Below, piece by piece: positions 26,895-36,800 of a DNA stretch of 64,000 bases. Position 1 is the stretch's first letter, and every line of letters starts with the position of its first letter. The stretch lies in contig CAMAWH010000024.1 of NCBI GenBank assembly GCA_945861635.1, positions 1-64,000 on the forward strand, written 5' to 3'. The position numbers were made by a program, and so were the translations under genes. The stretch comes from Klebsiella pneumoniae. Lineage in GTDB: Bacteria > Myxococcota_A > UBA796 > SXON01. The notes beneath the pieces are model-generated. The model saw nothing but the letters and a program-made list of their open reading frames with translations, searched no databases and had not been told where the DNA came from.

Positions 26895-27410
26895 CTACCC
26901 GCCGTCCGGCTCCTCCTCGACGAGGACGCGCAGCACGGACACGCCGGTGACCTGAGGGTCGGCCTTCAACGCGCGCGCGGCAACCCGGTGACGGTGCACA
27001 AACATGCGGCGAGTGAGAATCGCGCTGGCTTTGGCGAGGTACCGCGGCGTGAACGTGACGGCGTCGATGTAACGGCAGCCGTCCGGGGTGACCTCGAACA
27101 AATGTTCATGTTGAAACCTTGAAAATACACTGTTGACCGAGGAGTCCACGAATCGGACGGGCGGATCGGCCGCCGACAACTCGATGGGCCAACCGATTCC
27201 ATAAGGCAGGTGCAGCGGGCGGAGCCTGGCAGCGATCTTCGCAGGCGCGCCGCCGTTGAACGCAGAAACCAACGCCTTGGGATCCAATCGAAAACCCATG
27301 TACGGTTGGAATTCAGCCGCCAACGCCGCAGGATCGGTCTTGAGTTTCCACACCTCATCGGGCGTGGCGAAGAATCGGGTCCAGGTGCGTAGCAGGAACG
27401 TCGTGGCCAT
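26895..27410 (-). CDS. SRPBCC-family ligand-binding protein
   Basis: The 171-residue protein has the START/polyketide-cyclase pattern: an opening strand and WxxxFATPDEVWKLKTDP helix start, a long middle helix region, then FSRFQHEHLFEVTPDGCRYIDAVTFTP, and a long C-terminal helix (ILTRRMFVHRHRVAARAL). This matches cell-wall/ligand-binding SRPBCC proteins of the YfdG or SRPBCC-cyclase kind. No ligand can be inferred. It lies 22 bases upstream of pheT on the same strand and is divergent from the secreted protein at 27500. Confidence 0.8.
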   Translation of the reverse strand: MATTFLLRTWTRFFATPDEVWKLKTDPAALAAEFQPYMGFRLDPKALVSAFNGGAPAKIAARLRPLHLPYGIGWPIELSAADPPVRFVDSSVNSVFSRFQHEHLFEVTPDGCRYIDAVTFTPRYLAKASAILTRRMFVHRHRVAARALKADPQVTGVSVLRVLVEEEPDGG

Positions 27411-27449
27411 GGCGCGGCGGCCGTATCCCGTCAGGGCTCTGTAAACCGT

Positions 27450-27488
27450 GCGGGCGTTTCAGGACGCCGCGTTAGAAACGCCACCCGC
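27450..27488. promoter_or_regulatory. Interrupted inverted repeat in a divergent promoter region
   Basis: GCGGG-CGTTTC (27450-27460) pairs with GAAACG (27475-27480) and CCCGC (27484-27488), leaving a 3-base bulge (CCA) and a 14-base loop. It fills most of the 89-base gap between two divergent genes, where a promoter operator would be expected. Operator function is inference. Confidence 0.3.
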
Positions 27489-27499
27489 CCGAGTCGCCG

Positions 27500-28642
27500 A
27501 TGCTTCTCCTCGCCGCCGCACTTGCCCACGCCGAACCATACGCCCTGGCGGATGCCGGGGTCACGATGCAGCTTGGTTCCAACTGGCACATGAGCCGATG
27601 GAGTGACTGGGATTTCGACGGAAAGTCTGCCGACGGCAGCGTCTTCTTGCAGGTGTGGACAACGTCGTTTCAGGCGGCCGTCACCGACGAAAATGCAAAG
27701 GCGTGGGGGGCTGTCTACCGGCAAAAGCTAGAGGACGCGGAACACGCCACCGACATCAAGCTCGATGAGGAGCACCTCGAGAACGCGCACGGTCACCCGC
27801 GGGCGCGCATCACGATGTCGTTTCAACTTGGAAAAGGCGGGGGGCGCGGCGTGGAGCACATTGCCGCCTTCGCGACGGACGGGCGGATCGTTCACATCGC
27901 CACGCTGGCGGCCGCTCCGAACGGTGCGCGTGCGGCTGCACTCCTGAACGATGTCCTGGAAAACACCACCATCCAGCGGACCCCCACCGAAATCCCGACC
28001 ACCTCGTTCTCCCTGACGACGGATGCATGGGAGACACCGTTGCCGCCGGGTTGGCGTCCGCCCCTGGCCAGTGAGGCTGCCGACGTTGCCTCTCTTGCGA
28101 CGAAGACGCCCGAAAAGGAACCGACGACGTGTGCGCCTGCCGTGCGCCCGTACCCCGGCGGAGAGGCGGATCTGATGCTGGTCTGTCCATCGATTTGGGC
28201 GCTCGCAATTCTCGATGACGCGAGCTTTCCGGACGTCTCGGCAGCGCTGATCCACACCGTCTTTGGGAAAAAAGCGTCCGCGGTCCCGGCGCCCGAAAAA
28301 GTCTCGCTGCCCGACCGCCTCGGAATCCTGGTAAAGCCGGGAGACGCCCTGCACTTTGGCGTCATTCCGTGGGCCGATGGCGCGCTGGTGGTTTGGTCGG
28401 CCGGACGCGGGCCGGCAAACGACGAACTGGACAATTCGCTCAAAGCAACACTGGCCGGCTTTCACGCAACGAAGGGAGATGGCCTTCCGAAGCCGGACTT
28501 TGGCGCCGTGCTCGTCCACACGCTTACGTACCGGCCGTTCAGCCTGCCCGTGCTGGGCGGCGGCCTCACGTGCCTCGCTGTGTTTGGCGGCCTCCTGGGG
28601 CTCATCTTCCGTAAAAAAGAGCCGCAGACGCCCGCGTACTGA
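27500..28642 (+). CDS. Exported hypothetical protein with C-terminal membrane segment
   Basis: The 380-residue protein has a signal peptide (MLLLAAALAHAEP). Its globular part has a long-strand pattern (GVTMQLGSNWHMSRWSDWDF, VFLQVWTTSFQAAVTDENA). A region of residues 40-160 resembles proteins that measure or bind fatty or peptide ligands, but I do not recognise a family. A C-terminal hydrophobic stretch (LPVLGGGLTCLAVFGGLLGLIF) followed by RKKEP would anchor it in the inner membrane. The next gene is 57 bases downstream. Confidence 0.72.
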   Translation: MLLLAAALAHAEPYALADAGVTMQLGSNWHMSRWSDWDFDGKSADGSVFLQVWTTSFQAAVTDENAKAWGAVYRQKLEDAEHATDIKLDEEHLENAHGHPRARITMSFQLGKGGGRGVEHIAAFATDGRIVHIATLAAAPNGARAAALLNDVLENTTIQRTPTEIPTTSFSLTTDAWETPLPPGWRPPLASEAADVASLATKTPEKEPTTCAPAVRPYPGGEADLMLVCPSIWALAILDDASFPDVSAALIHTVFGKKASAVPAPEKVSLPDRLGILVKPGDALHFGVIPWADGALVVWSAGRGPANDELDNSLKATLAGFHATKGDGLPKPDFGAVLVHTLTYRPFSLPVLGGGLTCLAVFGGLLGLIFRKKEPQTPAY

Positions 28643-28699
28643 GCAGGTTGCCGGCCGTCTGCCCGCTGGATAGACGGCGCGCCCTTCCACGGTGGCCCC

Positions 28700-29482
28700 A
28701 TGCGTATGCTTTCCCTCGCGCTCTCCCTCGTCGCCCCGATCATCCTCATCGACACGGCGCTGCATGCCCCGAGCGCGTTTGCCGGCGGGCCCTCCAAGGC
28801 GGAGCAGAAGCAGTTCGAGAAGGACGTGCAGGCCGCGTACCCCGGGGCCGTCTGGGCGCTCAAGGATCTTCCGGTCAACACCGGCTTCACCATGGGCGTC
28901 ACCTGGATTGGCCCCCTCTGTGAAGTGACGAAAGAAGGCTACAAGATCGACACCACCACCGCGATGTCCGCGACCTACGGCAGCGCCAAGTCCATCTGGT
29001 ATTCGGTGCGCCCGAACGAGGCGCTCGCGCTCAAAGAGTCCGAGTTTGACGACGGTATCTTTGCAATTACGTTCGTCGGCACGGGCGCCAGCAAGAGTCG
29101 CGACACCAAGCTCAAGATCATCGGCGTCACGACGTTCGCAGAGGTGAAGCCGGTTCTGGATCAGCTCCTCGCCTCCGCCTCGCCCGTGGATAGCAACACC
29201 GACTGGCCCGCGGACATCAAGGACGCCATCACCAAGCGCAACCTCGTCAACGGCATGTCGAAGAAGCAGGCGTACCTCGTCGTCGGTGAACCCACGGGGT
29301 CGTCGTCGCGCGAAGAAGCCGGCAAGAAGATTGAAATCTGGAACGCGCGGCAAAACAACGGAATGAAGATCGGGTACGGCGCCTCCGTCGAGTCCACCGG
29401 CTATCCCGCCGAACTGCGCTTCGAAGATGGCAAGCTGGTCGGCATCGCCACGGGCGCCGGCGGCGGCGTGAACCTCGATTAA
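28700..29482 (+). CDS. Exported hypothetical protein with BamE/SmpA-like C-terminal motif
   Basis: The 260-residue protein has a long signal peptide ending near APSAFAGG. After an unrecognised middle part, residues about 180-225 read KRNLVNGMSKKQAYLVVGEPTGS, the IxxGMxxxxVxxxLGEP pattern of SmpA/BamE/OmlA folds, then strands EIWNARQN and LRFEDGKLVGI that fit the same beta layer. The similarity is limited to this segment, so a role in outer membrane assembly is only a possibility. It converges with the EVE gene, seven bases away. Confidence 0.7.
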   Translation: MRMLSLALSLVAPIILIDTALHAPSAFAGGPSKAEQKQFEKDVQAAYPGAVWALKDLPVNTGFTMGVTWIGPLCEVTKEGYKIDTTTAMSATYGSAKSIWYSVRPNEALALKESEFDDGIFAITFVGTGASKSRDTKLKIIGVTTFAEVKPVLDQLLASASPVDSNTDWPADIKDAITKRNLVNGMSKKQAYLVVGEPTGSSSREEAGKKIEIWNARQNNGMKIGYGASVESTGYPAELRFEDGKLVGIATGAGGGVNLD

Positions 29483-29488
29483 GGCCCG

Positions 29489-29899
29489 CTACCCGCCCGC
29501 CAGCGTCAACACGCGCTGATACTGCTCCTCGGAAAACGGCGTCACGGACACGCGGCCTTGGCGCACGAGTTTTGTCTCCTTGAGCATCGCATCCGCGCGC
29601 ATCGTCGTGAGCGTGACCGTTTTCCGAAACGCGCGCACCGGCACGAGGTCCACCGCCACCCAGCGGGGATCGCCCTCCGCCGTCGGGTCTGGGTAAAACT
29701 CACTTACTACCTCGGCAACTCCAACAATTTCCTTCCCTTCCTGCGAGTGGTAGTAGAGCACCTGCTCGCCAATTTTCATCAAGCGGAGGTTGTTGCGCGC
29801 CTCGGCGCTACGCACACCCGTCCATGCCGACCGACCTTCGGCCACGAACGCCGCCCAAGAATACGTCGTGGGCTCACTTTTCACCAACCAGCGGCTCAC
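29489..29899 (-). CDS. EVE-domain protein
   Basis: The 136-residue protein is an EVE/YTH-related domain: SRWLVKSEPTTYSW at the N-terminus, WTGVRSAEARNNLRLMKIGEQVLYYHS in outline, then GVAEVVSEFYPDPTAEGDPRW and VTPFSEEQYQRVL at the end. EVE domains bind modified bases in DNA or RNA and often occur near restriction or defence genes. The GTG at 29899 is the likely start and overlaps the upstream stop by four bases (GTGA). Its substrate cannot be read from sequence; the ISP enzyme lies 4.0 kb away. Confidence 0.9.
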   Translation of the reverse strand: MSRWLVKSEPTTYSWAAFVAEGRSAWTGVRSAEARNNLRLMKIGEQVLYYHSQEGKEIVGVAEVVSEFYPDPTAEGDPRWVAVDLVPVRAFRKTVTLTTMRADAMLKETKLVRQGRVSVTPFSEEQYQRVLTLAGG

Positions 29900-30213
29900 G
29901 CCTTTTCTCGTGTAAACGCTGGATGAAAGCCGAACGCCTGACCCAACTCGACGAGCACCATCAGCGGCCCCATCAACACGGAGATCGGGCGCTTGATCAA
30001 CGCCGGCCGATTCCCCTCGAAACGATGGCCGATGAGTTGGAACGCCCACCCGACCACCTGCCCGCCCACCAGCCAGCGCCAATCCATCGTAAGGGCAGAA
30101 ATGAACGGAGTGACGACGATGAGCGGAATTCCAATGCGATGGGTCAACCGATTCATGGGATGACGGTGCTCGGCTAGGTATCGGCTGTACTCCTCGCGCA
30201 GGTCGATGGACAT
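29896..30213 (-). CDS. Mpo1-like (DUF962/YGL010w) membrane protein
   Basis: The 105-residue protein matches the Mpo1 family of 2-hydroxy fatty acid dioxygenase-like proteins. Conserved metal-binding histidines are seen in EHRHPMNRLTHRIGIP and IGHRFEGNRPALIKRP. There are membrane helices between them (PLIVVTPFISALTM, LVGGQVVGWAFQLI) and after (VLMGPLMVLVELGQAFGF). In yeast Mpo1 removes one carbon from 2-hydroxy fatty acids; whether that holds here is unknown. The ATG at 30213 is used because the upstream frame is Arg-rich shadow. Coupled to the EVE gene by a 4-base overlap. Confidence 0.88.
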   Translation of the reverse strand: MSIDLREEYSRYLAEHRHPMNRLTHRIGIPLIVVTPFISALTMDWRWLVGGQVVGWAFQLIGHRFEGNRPALIKRPISVLMGPLMVLVELGQAFGFHPAFTREKA

Positions 30214-30272
30214 GCGGCCCCCTAATCCGGCGGCGCGCGGCGGTATATGCTCTCTCCGCTTCCGGACGCCCC

Positions 30273-31079
30273 ATGATGTTTGCCCTTCTGATGCTTGCGT
30301 GCTCGGATGAGCCCGCCGTGACACCCGCTCCCGGCGTCGATCCGACGGCTGCGCCGCCGCCGCCGGCGTCGATTCCGCTGGATTCACAGGCGAAGGCGCG
30401 CGTACTCGCCCCCTCCCCGCGGGAGATGGAGGCCGCCGTCCGCAAGGCCGGCATCGCCGACGCGCTCGGTCCGCTGATTCCAGAGCGGGCGTACAAGATG
30501 GACTCCGCCGCGGCCAGCATCATCGCAGTGCGTACGGGCGTGGTGCTCGCGGACGCGATCCTGACCCCGGCTACAGCGCCCAAGGAGCAGTTCGTGGCCC
30601 GCCTTGAACTGTTGAACAGCGGCATGAAGTCGGTCGGGATGGGAGCCGGATTGGTCGCCACGATGCAGGACATGTTGACCCGCGTGAAAAATGACGCCGC
30701 CTCGCGGGATGACTTCGTGGCGGAAGTCGACGCGGTGGCTTCGCAAATGGTGCCGGACGAAGGGTGGGGTCCGACCGACAGGTCGGGGCCCCTGGTCCAG
30801 GCTGGGGCGTGGCTGGAGGCGGCAAACCTTGTTTCTACCGCCATCATCGCCGCGAACAAGCCCGAGGCGGCGTCGTCGCTGCTGCAGCAGAAGGACGTTC
30901 CGGAATACTTCCTGAAGTACATCGAGACCGACGCCCCTGCCGAGGCTGACCGCGCGGTGCTGGTACAGCTGAAGCTGACGTTGACGGATCTTCGGGACCT
31001 CTCCAACAAGCCCGTCCTTACGATGGATGACGTGCAGAAGATCAAGAACAACTGCGACCTGCTGTTGACGCTGTTGTAG
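30273..31079 (+). CDS. Lipoprotein, helical, unknown function
   Basis: The 268-residue protein starts MMFALLMLACSDEP with the lipobox LMLAC, then a Pro/Ala linker. The rest is almost entirely helical (residues 60-268). No recognised domain. It reads divergently from the Mpo1-like/EVE operon and converges with the LVIVD lipoprotein, 32 bases away. Confidence 0.72.
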   Translation: MMFALLMLACSDEPAVTPAPGVDPTAAPPPPASIPLDSQAKARVLAPSPREMEAAVRKAGIADALGPLIPERAYKMDSAAASIIAVRTGVVLADAILTPATAPKEQFVARLELLNSGMKSVGMGAGLVATMQDMLTRVKNDAASRDDFVAEVDAVASQMVPDEGWGPTDRSGPLVQAGAWLEAANLVSTAIIAANKPEAASSLLQQKDVPEYFLKYIETDAPAEADRAVLVQLKLTLTDLRDLSNKPVLTMDDVQKIKNNCDLLLTLL

Positions 31080-31111
31080 GGGGGCGGATCTCGAGCGGGC
31101 CGACAGCGCAG

Positions 31112-32218
31112 TCACCCCTCGGTCAAAATCACCATTCCCCGCTGCGTATCGCCCACGACGACAACGCCGTGGTCTGCCCAGAGGCCCCACGCGCCCCGAA
31201 TGTCGGGATTGTCGATGGGCGCGAGCGCCTCGGCGGGAAAGGTGTCGTACGCGCCGATCAACGTAGGCGCGGTCGGCTCCGCCACATCGAAAACCCGCAC
31301 GCCTTCGACGTACCAGGCGGCGTAGAGCCGTTCATTGAAGACGTACGCGTTGTGTACGCAATTCAGCTCATCTCCAGCAGGCAGCTCGGCTACGGGCACG
31401 CCATCGTCCAGGTTCCAGAGCCGCAACTTTCCGCCGATCTGCTCCGCCGACGTCGCAACGTACGCCGTGTCGGGCAGCGGCCAAACGTTGTGGAGGCTGG
31501 TGAATCCCCCGTCGAGCTGCGCAACTGGGACCGTCCGCGTCGTCGTCGGCGCGCTTCGGTCGTGCACGTCCACGACCGAGAATCCGGTGACGTGGGCGAC
31601 GTAGAGCGTCTCGCCCACGAGGGTCTGATCGTGCGGGCTCCCGTCCGGTGCCCGCCAGCGGCCTACCTCGACCGGAGCGGATGGATCGCGGATATCAAAG
31701 ATCACAACCGCCTTTTCCAGCATCGACGTCGCGTAGAGGTAGCCGTCGGCGACCATCAAATTGTGGACCGATTCGGTCGGGGCGCCGATTTCAGCGAGCA
31801 GTTCGGGCTGGCTGGGATCCGTGAGGTCGTAGAGGCGAATACCGACGTGGTCCCACGCCACATAATCCGGTGTTCCCGCCTGACAGTTGCAGTCCGACCC
31901 GGTGACGAGGATGCCGTTCTGGAGGTCCACGTCCCGCACCTGACCGATCCCGGTAATCGTCGCAAGCTGCACGGGGTTTGTCGGGTCCGAGATGTCTGCA
32001 ACCAACACGTCGATCTCGGGGTGGATGCCACCGGCAATGACCGCGACATCGCCCTCGCCCCACACATCCATCGCGCCCGGCAGCGCCAGCTCGCCGGCGA
32101 GGGTGAGCGTGTAGGGGCCGGCGTCGGCGGAGTCAGCGGTGTCGGCCGGCCGGGCGGTTTCGCCGGTGTCGGTGGGCGCGGTGCAGGCGAGGAGGAGGAG
32201 CATCGGTGCGACGATCAT
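31112..32218 (-). CDS. LVIVD-repeat beta-propeller lipoprotein
   Basis: The 368-residue protein has a signal ending in the lipobox (LLLLACTAPTDTG) and an acidic Asp/Thr linker. It then has repeats of the LVIVD type: VLVADISDPTNPVQLATI, IRLYDLTDPSQPELLAEIG, VVIFDIRDPSAPVEVGRW, FSVVDVHDRSAPTTTR and VRVFDVAEPTAPTLIGAY. These blades build a surface-exposed beta-propeller and occur in many myxobacterial and marine bacterial proteins. The start may be the Met at 32218 or the Met at 32203. The 271-base gap upstream to the HNH gene holds no convincing gene, only a TCGCGG-TCGCT-CCGCGA hairpin (32368-32384). Confidence 0.86.
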   Translation of the reverse strand: MIVAPMLLLLACTAPTDTGETARPADTADSADAGPYTLTLAGELALPGAMDVWGEGDVAVIAGGIHPEIDVLVADISDPTNPVQLATITGIGQVRDVDLQNGILVTGSDCNCQAGTPDYVAWDHVGIRLYDLTDPSQPELLAEIGAPTESVHNLMVADGYLYATSMLEKAVVIFDIRDPSAPVEVGRWRAPDGSPHDQTLVGETLYVAHVTGFSVVDVHDRSAPTTTRTVPVAQLDGGFTSLHNVWPLPDTAYVATSAEQIGGKLRLWNLDDGVPVAELPAGDELNCVHNAYVFNERLYAAWYVEGVRVFDVAEPTAPTLIGAYDTFPAEALAPIDNPDIRGAWGLWADHGVVVVGDTQRGMVILTEG

Positions 32219-32489
32219 ACCGGGATGGCCTGCCACCACGGTGGCCGACCGGCAAGGCCCGCGAGCCGCGCGCCCGCAGCCCGGTCCATGGTGGTCGCGA
32301 GTTGGTGGCAGGCTGCCTGCCAGATGTCCACCTTCGCGAGGCGGAGTCGACCCGGCCAGCACCCAGATCGCGGTCGCTCCGCGACGTCCCTCTCGCGCCC
32401 CGAGCCCACCGTCCCGAACGTCGAACCGACCAAAGGGCACGATTCAACTCGCCACAGGGGGCCGTCGTTCGCCGACGCGATGCGCGTCG

Positions 32490-33578
32490 TCACGGGACTG
32501 TCGCTCGGCGGAGCGCTCGCGTGGGTCCAACCGACTTCCGCCCGTCCGCGTGCTCGACGGCCGCACACCCATCCGGTCGCACCGACACGGACAAAAACCC
32601 GTTGTGGATCGCTCGATGATGGGCGCCGCAGACCACGATCAGTTTGGCAAAGTCGTGCGTCCGACACTCGGACCACGGCTCGGTGTGGTGGACGTCCAGC
32701 CACAGGCGATTTCGACAGTCCGGTACCTCGCACTTCCAACCGGCTCGGTGCAACACCTTCCTGCGTAGAACCGGCGGAATCGCGCGGGTCGCGCGCCCCT
32801 CGCTGGGCCCCGGCTGCATGTCGATGATCTCCGCATCGCAGGCTGCCTCCGCGGCGATCGTCTCGGACACCTCCGCGGCGGGAGCGTCGAATCGCTCGCA
32901 GGAAGGACACTGCTGCAAGACGATGCGGTAGCGTTCGCCGGTGGGCGTCTCGCCGGGGTCGGCGGTCGCGATGATTTGGCGCGCCATGCACGCGAGGAGC
33001 GCGCCGTCGTCGATCTCCTCGCGCCCTAGATCGCTGCGCGCGCGTAGGAGGGAGAGCGCCTGATAGAGAACATCGGCGTCGGCGGCCTCAAGTTCGAAGC
33101 AAATGCGGGCGCGAGCGAGACGTAATTCGGCGTCCGGTTCGCCAGTCGGGGCGGGATCGCCGATTCGTGCGGCCGCAACCTCGCGCTCAATCACGCGAGC
33201 GGACATGGTTTTGGCGCGCTCCGTCCACGACCCATCTGTTTCTGCTGTGGCGACGCGCACCACTTCCCTTGCTTTCGTCCAATCCACCTCTCCTGCCGCG
33301 AGTGCGGCGTTCAGCCTGGGCAACTCGGGCATGCTCCTTCCGATGCGGAGCAGATCGCGAGTCACGCGGGACGTCAACTCGAGGGCAGCCATCGCATACT
33401 GCTCGATCGACGCATACCCGAGCAGGCGGAATCCTGCGGTATCGGCCAACTCCGCGAGCAAAATCGCCAGCCGATGTTCCGCACCGCGCTGTACCTTGCG
33501 AGCGGCGACCAGCCGTACATCGAGGGACCGGGCGACGTCGAGTTCAGGACTGAGAAATGTGGGGAGCACGAAGGCCAT
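32490..33578 (-). CDS. HNH endonuclease family protein with helical N-terminal domain
   Basis: The 362-residue protein has a helical domain over residues 1-230 of the type found in DUF222-like proteins (LDVRLVAARKVQRGAEHRL, GYASIEQYAMAALELTSRV). Near the C-terminus is an HNH nuclease domain: PPVLRRKVLHRAGWKCEVPDC, LDVHHTEPWSE and VVCGAHHRAIHNG. The metal-binding Cys pairs and the HH/H motif are intact. Such proteins are common in high-GC genomes; some are mobile nucleases, but the target is unknown. The ATG at 33578 is preferred; an open frame to 33797 adds a low-quality Arg/Pro-rich stretch. The 311 bases upstream hold only an AT-rich patch near 33768-33786. Confidence 0.84.
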   Translation of the reverse strand: MAFVLPTFLSPELDVARSLDVRLVAARKVQRGAEHRLAILLAELADTAGFRLLGYASIEQYAMAALELTSRVTRDLLRIGRSMPELPRLNAALAAGEVDWTKAREVVRVATAETDGSWTERAKTMSARVIEREVAAARIGDPAPTGEPDAELRLARARICFELEAADADVLYQALSLLRARSDLGREEIDDGALLACMARQIIATADPGETPTGERYRIVLQQCPSCERFDAPAAEVSETIAAEAACDAEIIDMQPGPSEGRATRAIPPVLRRKVLHRAGWKCEVPDCRNRLWLDVHHTEPWSECRTHDFAKLIVVCGAHHRAIHNGFLSVSVRPDGCAAVEHADGRKSVGPTRALRRATVP

Positions 33579-33889
33579 GTATTTCGGCGTTTTCAGAGCA
33601 TTTTTGTGCCACCAGGATGCGCGCGGAGCGAGGCGAAGAATGCGCAAGTCGGCGAAGTCCCCGATCGCCGCTCCGCGTGGCCGGGCGGGGCCTTCGGCGC
33701 GACGCCGCGATCCAGGCACAAACGCCGCCCAACGGCAGCACCTTTCTGGCCGTGGAGGCCGAGGAAAATAAATTTGAAAACCGTCCACGTGGGTCAAACA
33801 CTCGGTGGCTTACGATGCGACGGGCATCTCCCGACAGGGGTGGGTTGGCGGCGAAGTCGACGACGACGTACCCAGGGGGCCCGCCGAAG
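33579..33889. other. 311-base gap with an AT-rich patch
   Basis: No gene is convincing here. The stretch AAAATAAATTTGAAAA near 33768 is the most AT-rich part of the local DNA and could include promoter elements reading leftward into the HNH gene. A short GATGC-GACGG-GCATC hairpin lies near 33815. Confidence 0.3.
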
Positions 33890-36800
33890 CTACACGTTCA
33901 GCGCCGGCAGGCCGCGGACGATCTCCTGCGTGCGCAGGCTCACCGTGATCACGCGCAAGAGCAGCGAGAGTGGATAGCGCGGGTCACCCACGGTCTCGGT
34001 GGCCCAAGCGTTGGCGTCTTTCACGATGCCGCTGGCCTTGTCGGTGGTGACGGCCTGGCGCTCCATGACCCACTCGATCGCGGGCTTGCCGTTCACCACG
34101 TACTCGTAGGCTTCGAGCGGGATGTCGCGCACGGTGAAGTGGGCGTTGTAGTGGATGACGGTCTTGTCCTTGCCCTTGCCGAACCGCATGTTTTCGACGC
34201 GGAGCTGGGCCGCGGTCGGCTTGGCGAGCCCTTCCACGCGCGCCGGGTACTCGGGCACTTGCTCGTAACCGACGTGCAGATCGCCCAGCAATCGCCCCGC
34301 ATTGCTGAAGGCATGAAAGTCCGATGCGGATACGACGCGCGGGATGCGCGGCAGCTCCTTGCCGAGGTTGTCGGCGTAGCGCTCCCGGTAGTCGGGGGAG
34401 TGGAGGATGCCGTAGACGTAGTAGAATACGTCTTCCTTGGTGATCTTCTCACTCGGGTAGGCGCTCTGGAAGTGGGCGAGCCCGGCGTCGGTGATCCCGT
34501 CGCGGCGGACCGGAGCGCTCGGGCACTTCGCGTTGTAGACAGGTGGCGGTCGCTCCGCGACGAACAGCGATCCGAGGGCCCGCGCAGCGGGGGCGTTGTC
34601 GTCGGGTTCAGGGCTATCGGTGTCATAGAGGTGCAGGGGAAAGAACTGTGCCTTCTCCAGAATGTCGAGGCTGGGGATAGCGTCGGCCATCAGGCAAGAG
34701 AACGCCGGCCGAGAGCCGATGCCCGACACACCGATCACGAGATTCTCAACAGTCGAGGCGGGGAAGATGCGCGGCATCTGGTAGAGTCGGTCGATGAGCC
34801 GACGGTCATGGTACAGCCAAGCGGGCGAAAACGCTCGGTATAGGCCACGCACTGGCCGGGACCCGTCGAAATCGATCGTGTCGCCTCGGATCAACTGGCG
34901 CTTCAAGCCATCGCTCCAGCTGATCCTCGTGGGGTCAGGATCGACAAAGTCGTTGAGAACGGCCTCGCGCCCACGGCGGTCCAGTCCAGGGTAGGCCGCC
35001 GCCATCCGGCCTACTTCACCGTTGTAGAGCTCGATCATTCGTTGGATGTTGGCAACGACGGCCCTCTTCGAGGGATTGAACGCCCAGGCATCGCGTGCGG
35101 TCGCGACACCTAGGGAGAAGTTCTCGAACAGCCGTTCACCCATGTTGTCCTTGTCTTTACTGCCGGCGACGATGTGATCGGTGTACGAGGCGTCGCGCTG
35201 CTTTAGCCAGTCGCCGTGGACGTCCGGTTCCACCAGCGTCCAACCATTCGTCTCCGAAATGCCGGCCACGCTCCCAAATGCTGCCACCGCGTCGAGTTTC
35301 TGTTCCCGAGTGGACAGTCCCCGATGTCGCGCAAGTAGATTCGACCGCGCTCTTTCGCTTCCGGATTCTTCACCAGCACCGAGATCGCGACGGGGGCACG
35401 GCTCCCTCCGCCAAACGCATTGCCCGCCTCCTCGCGACGACGCTCACCCGATGTGCGCGCGTTTCCTCTCAGATGGAAGACGTAGATGCTGCTGAACTCG
35501 TCGGCAAGGCACCTCCGCAGCCCGTCCGCTGTGCTGGCCTCAATGAAGTTGGCGTTCGTCACAAAGCCCATGAGTCCCATGTGGCCGATACGATCGCTCG
35601 CCCAACGAATCGCCCGGATGTAGCTGTCGTAAAGCGGCTTCGAGCTACTCGCTGACGACCGTGCTGCGTAGGTGGCGCCGATACGGGCGTCGAGCGAAGG
35701 GTAGGCGACGTTCTGGTTGTTGTCGTTTTGCGAGTCCTGCCCCACCGAGTACGGTGGATTCCCGACGATCACCCGGATGTCGAGCCTCTTCTGCCGCGTC
35801 CGCCGCGCGCTGTTGTCGGCCAGCATCAACGACACGAGGTCGTCCTTCTCGTAGAGCTGGAAGGTGTCCGTCAGGCAGATGCCCTCGAACGGCTTGTACC
35901 CGTCGCCGATGACGTCGTGGTAGGTGGCCTCGATGTTGATCGCCGCGATGTAGTAGGCGAGGAGCACGATCTCGTTCGCGTGGATCTCGCTCGCATACTT
36001 CCGCGGCAGCTCCTCCTTCGTGATGAGCCCGCTCTGGAGCAGCCGGGTGATGAACGTGCCCGTCCCCGTGAACGGGTCGAGGATGTGAACACCCTCGCTC
36101 CCGAGCGTCTGCCCGAACTCAGTGCGAAGCAGGTGATCGACACTGTGTAGGATGAAGTCCACGATCTCCACAGGCGTGTAGACGATGCCGAGCCGCTCGG
36201 ACATCTTCGGGAAGGCGTTGCGGAAGAACTTGTCGTACAGCTCCACCACGATCTTCTGCTTGCCGCTGGCGCTCTCGATGCCCTCGGCCCGCAGCTTCAC
36301 CGAGTCGTAGAAAGCCTGGAGCGTCGCCGCCTCCTTGTCGAGCCGGTGCTCGTCGAGCACGTCGAGCACGGCCTGCATGGCCTTCGACATCGAGTTCTCG
36401 GTGACGAAGCTGTGGCCCGCGAAGAGCGCCTCGAACACGGGCCGCGTGACCAGATGCTGGGCCAACATCTCGATGACCTCGTCGCGGGTGAGGCTGTCAT
36501 TGAGATCGTCCCGCAACTCCCCGGCAAAGCCGTCGAACGCGGCGCGCTCACGGGTGTTTGCGGGGTTGTCGAGGAGGCCGGCGATGCGGTCGATGTGGCT
36601 GCGGGCGATCTTCGCGATGTCCTTGGCCCAATCCTCCCAGTGGTGGCGATTGCCGACCTTCTGCACGAGCTTCGCGTAGATCGCACGCTCGATCTCGCCG
36701 ATCTCGAACTGGATCTCCATCTGAACGGGGGGAACCGCGTTGTTCACGCTCGCGCCGATGGTGCGCCCGGCGCGCGCCGCGCTCGCCACGGCGCTGTTGT

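Noticed and set aside
33579-33797. HNH protein starting at 33797
   Set aside because: The added 73 residues are low-quality and include the AT-rich patch better explained as promoter DNA.
35203-35318. Genuine C-terminus of the 1,208-residue ISP frame
   Set aside because: The last residues after the CCCC run are unrelated to the family, while the other frame continues the family pattern; it is a frameshift tail.
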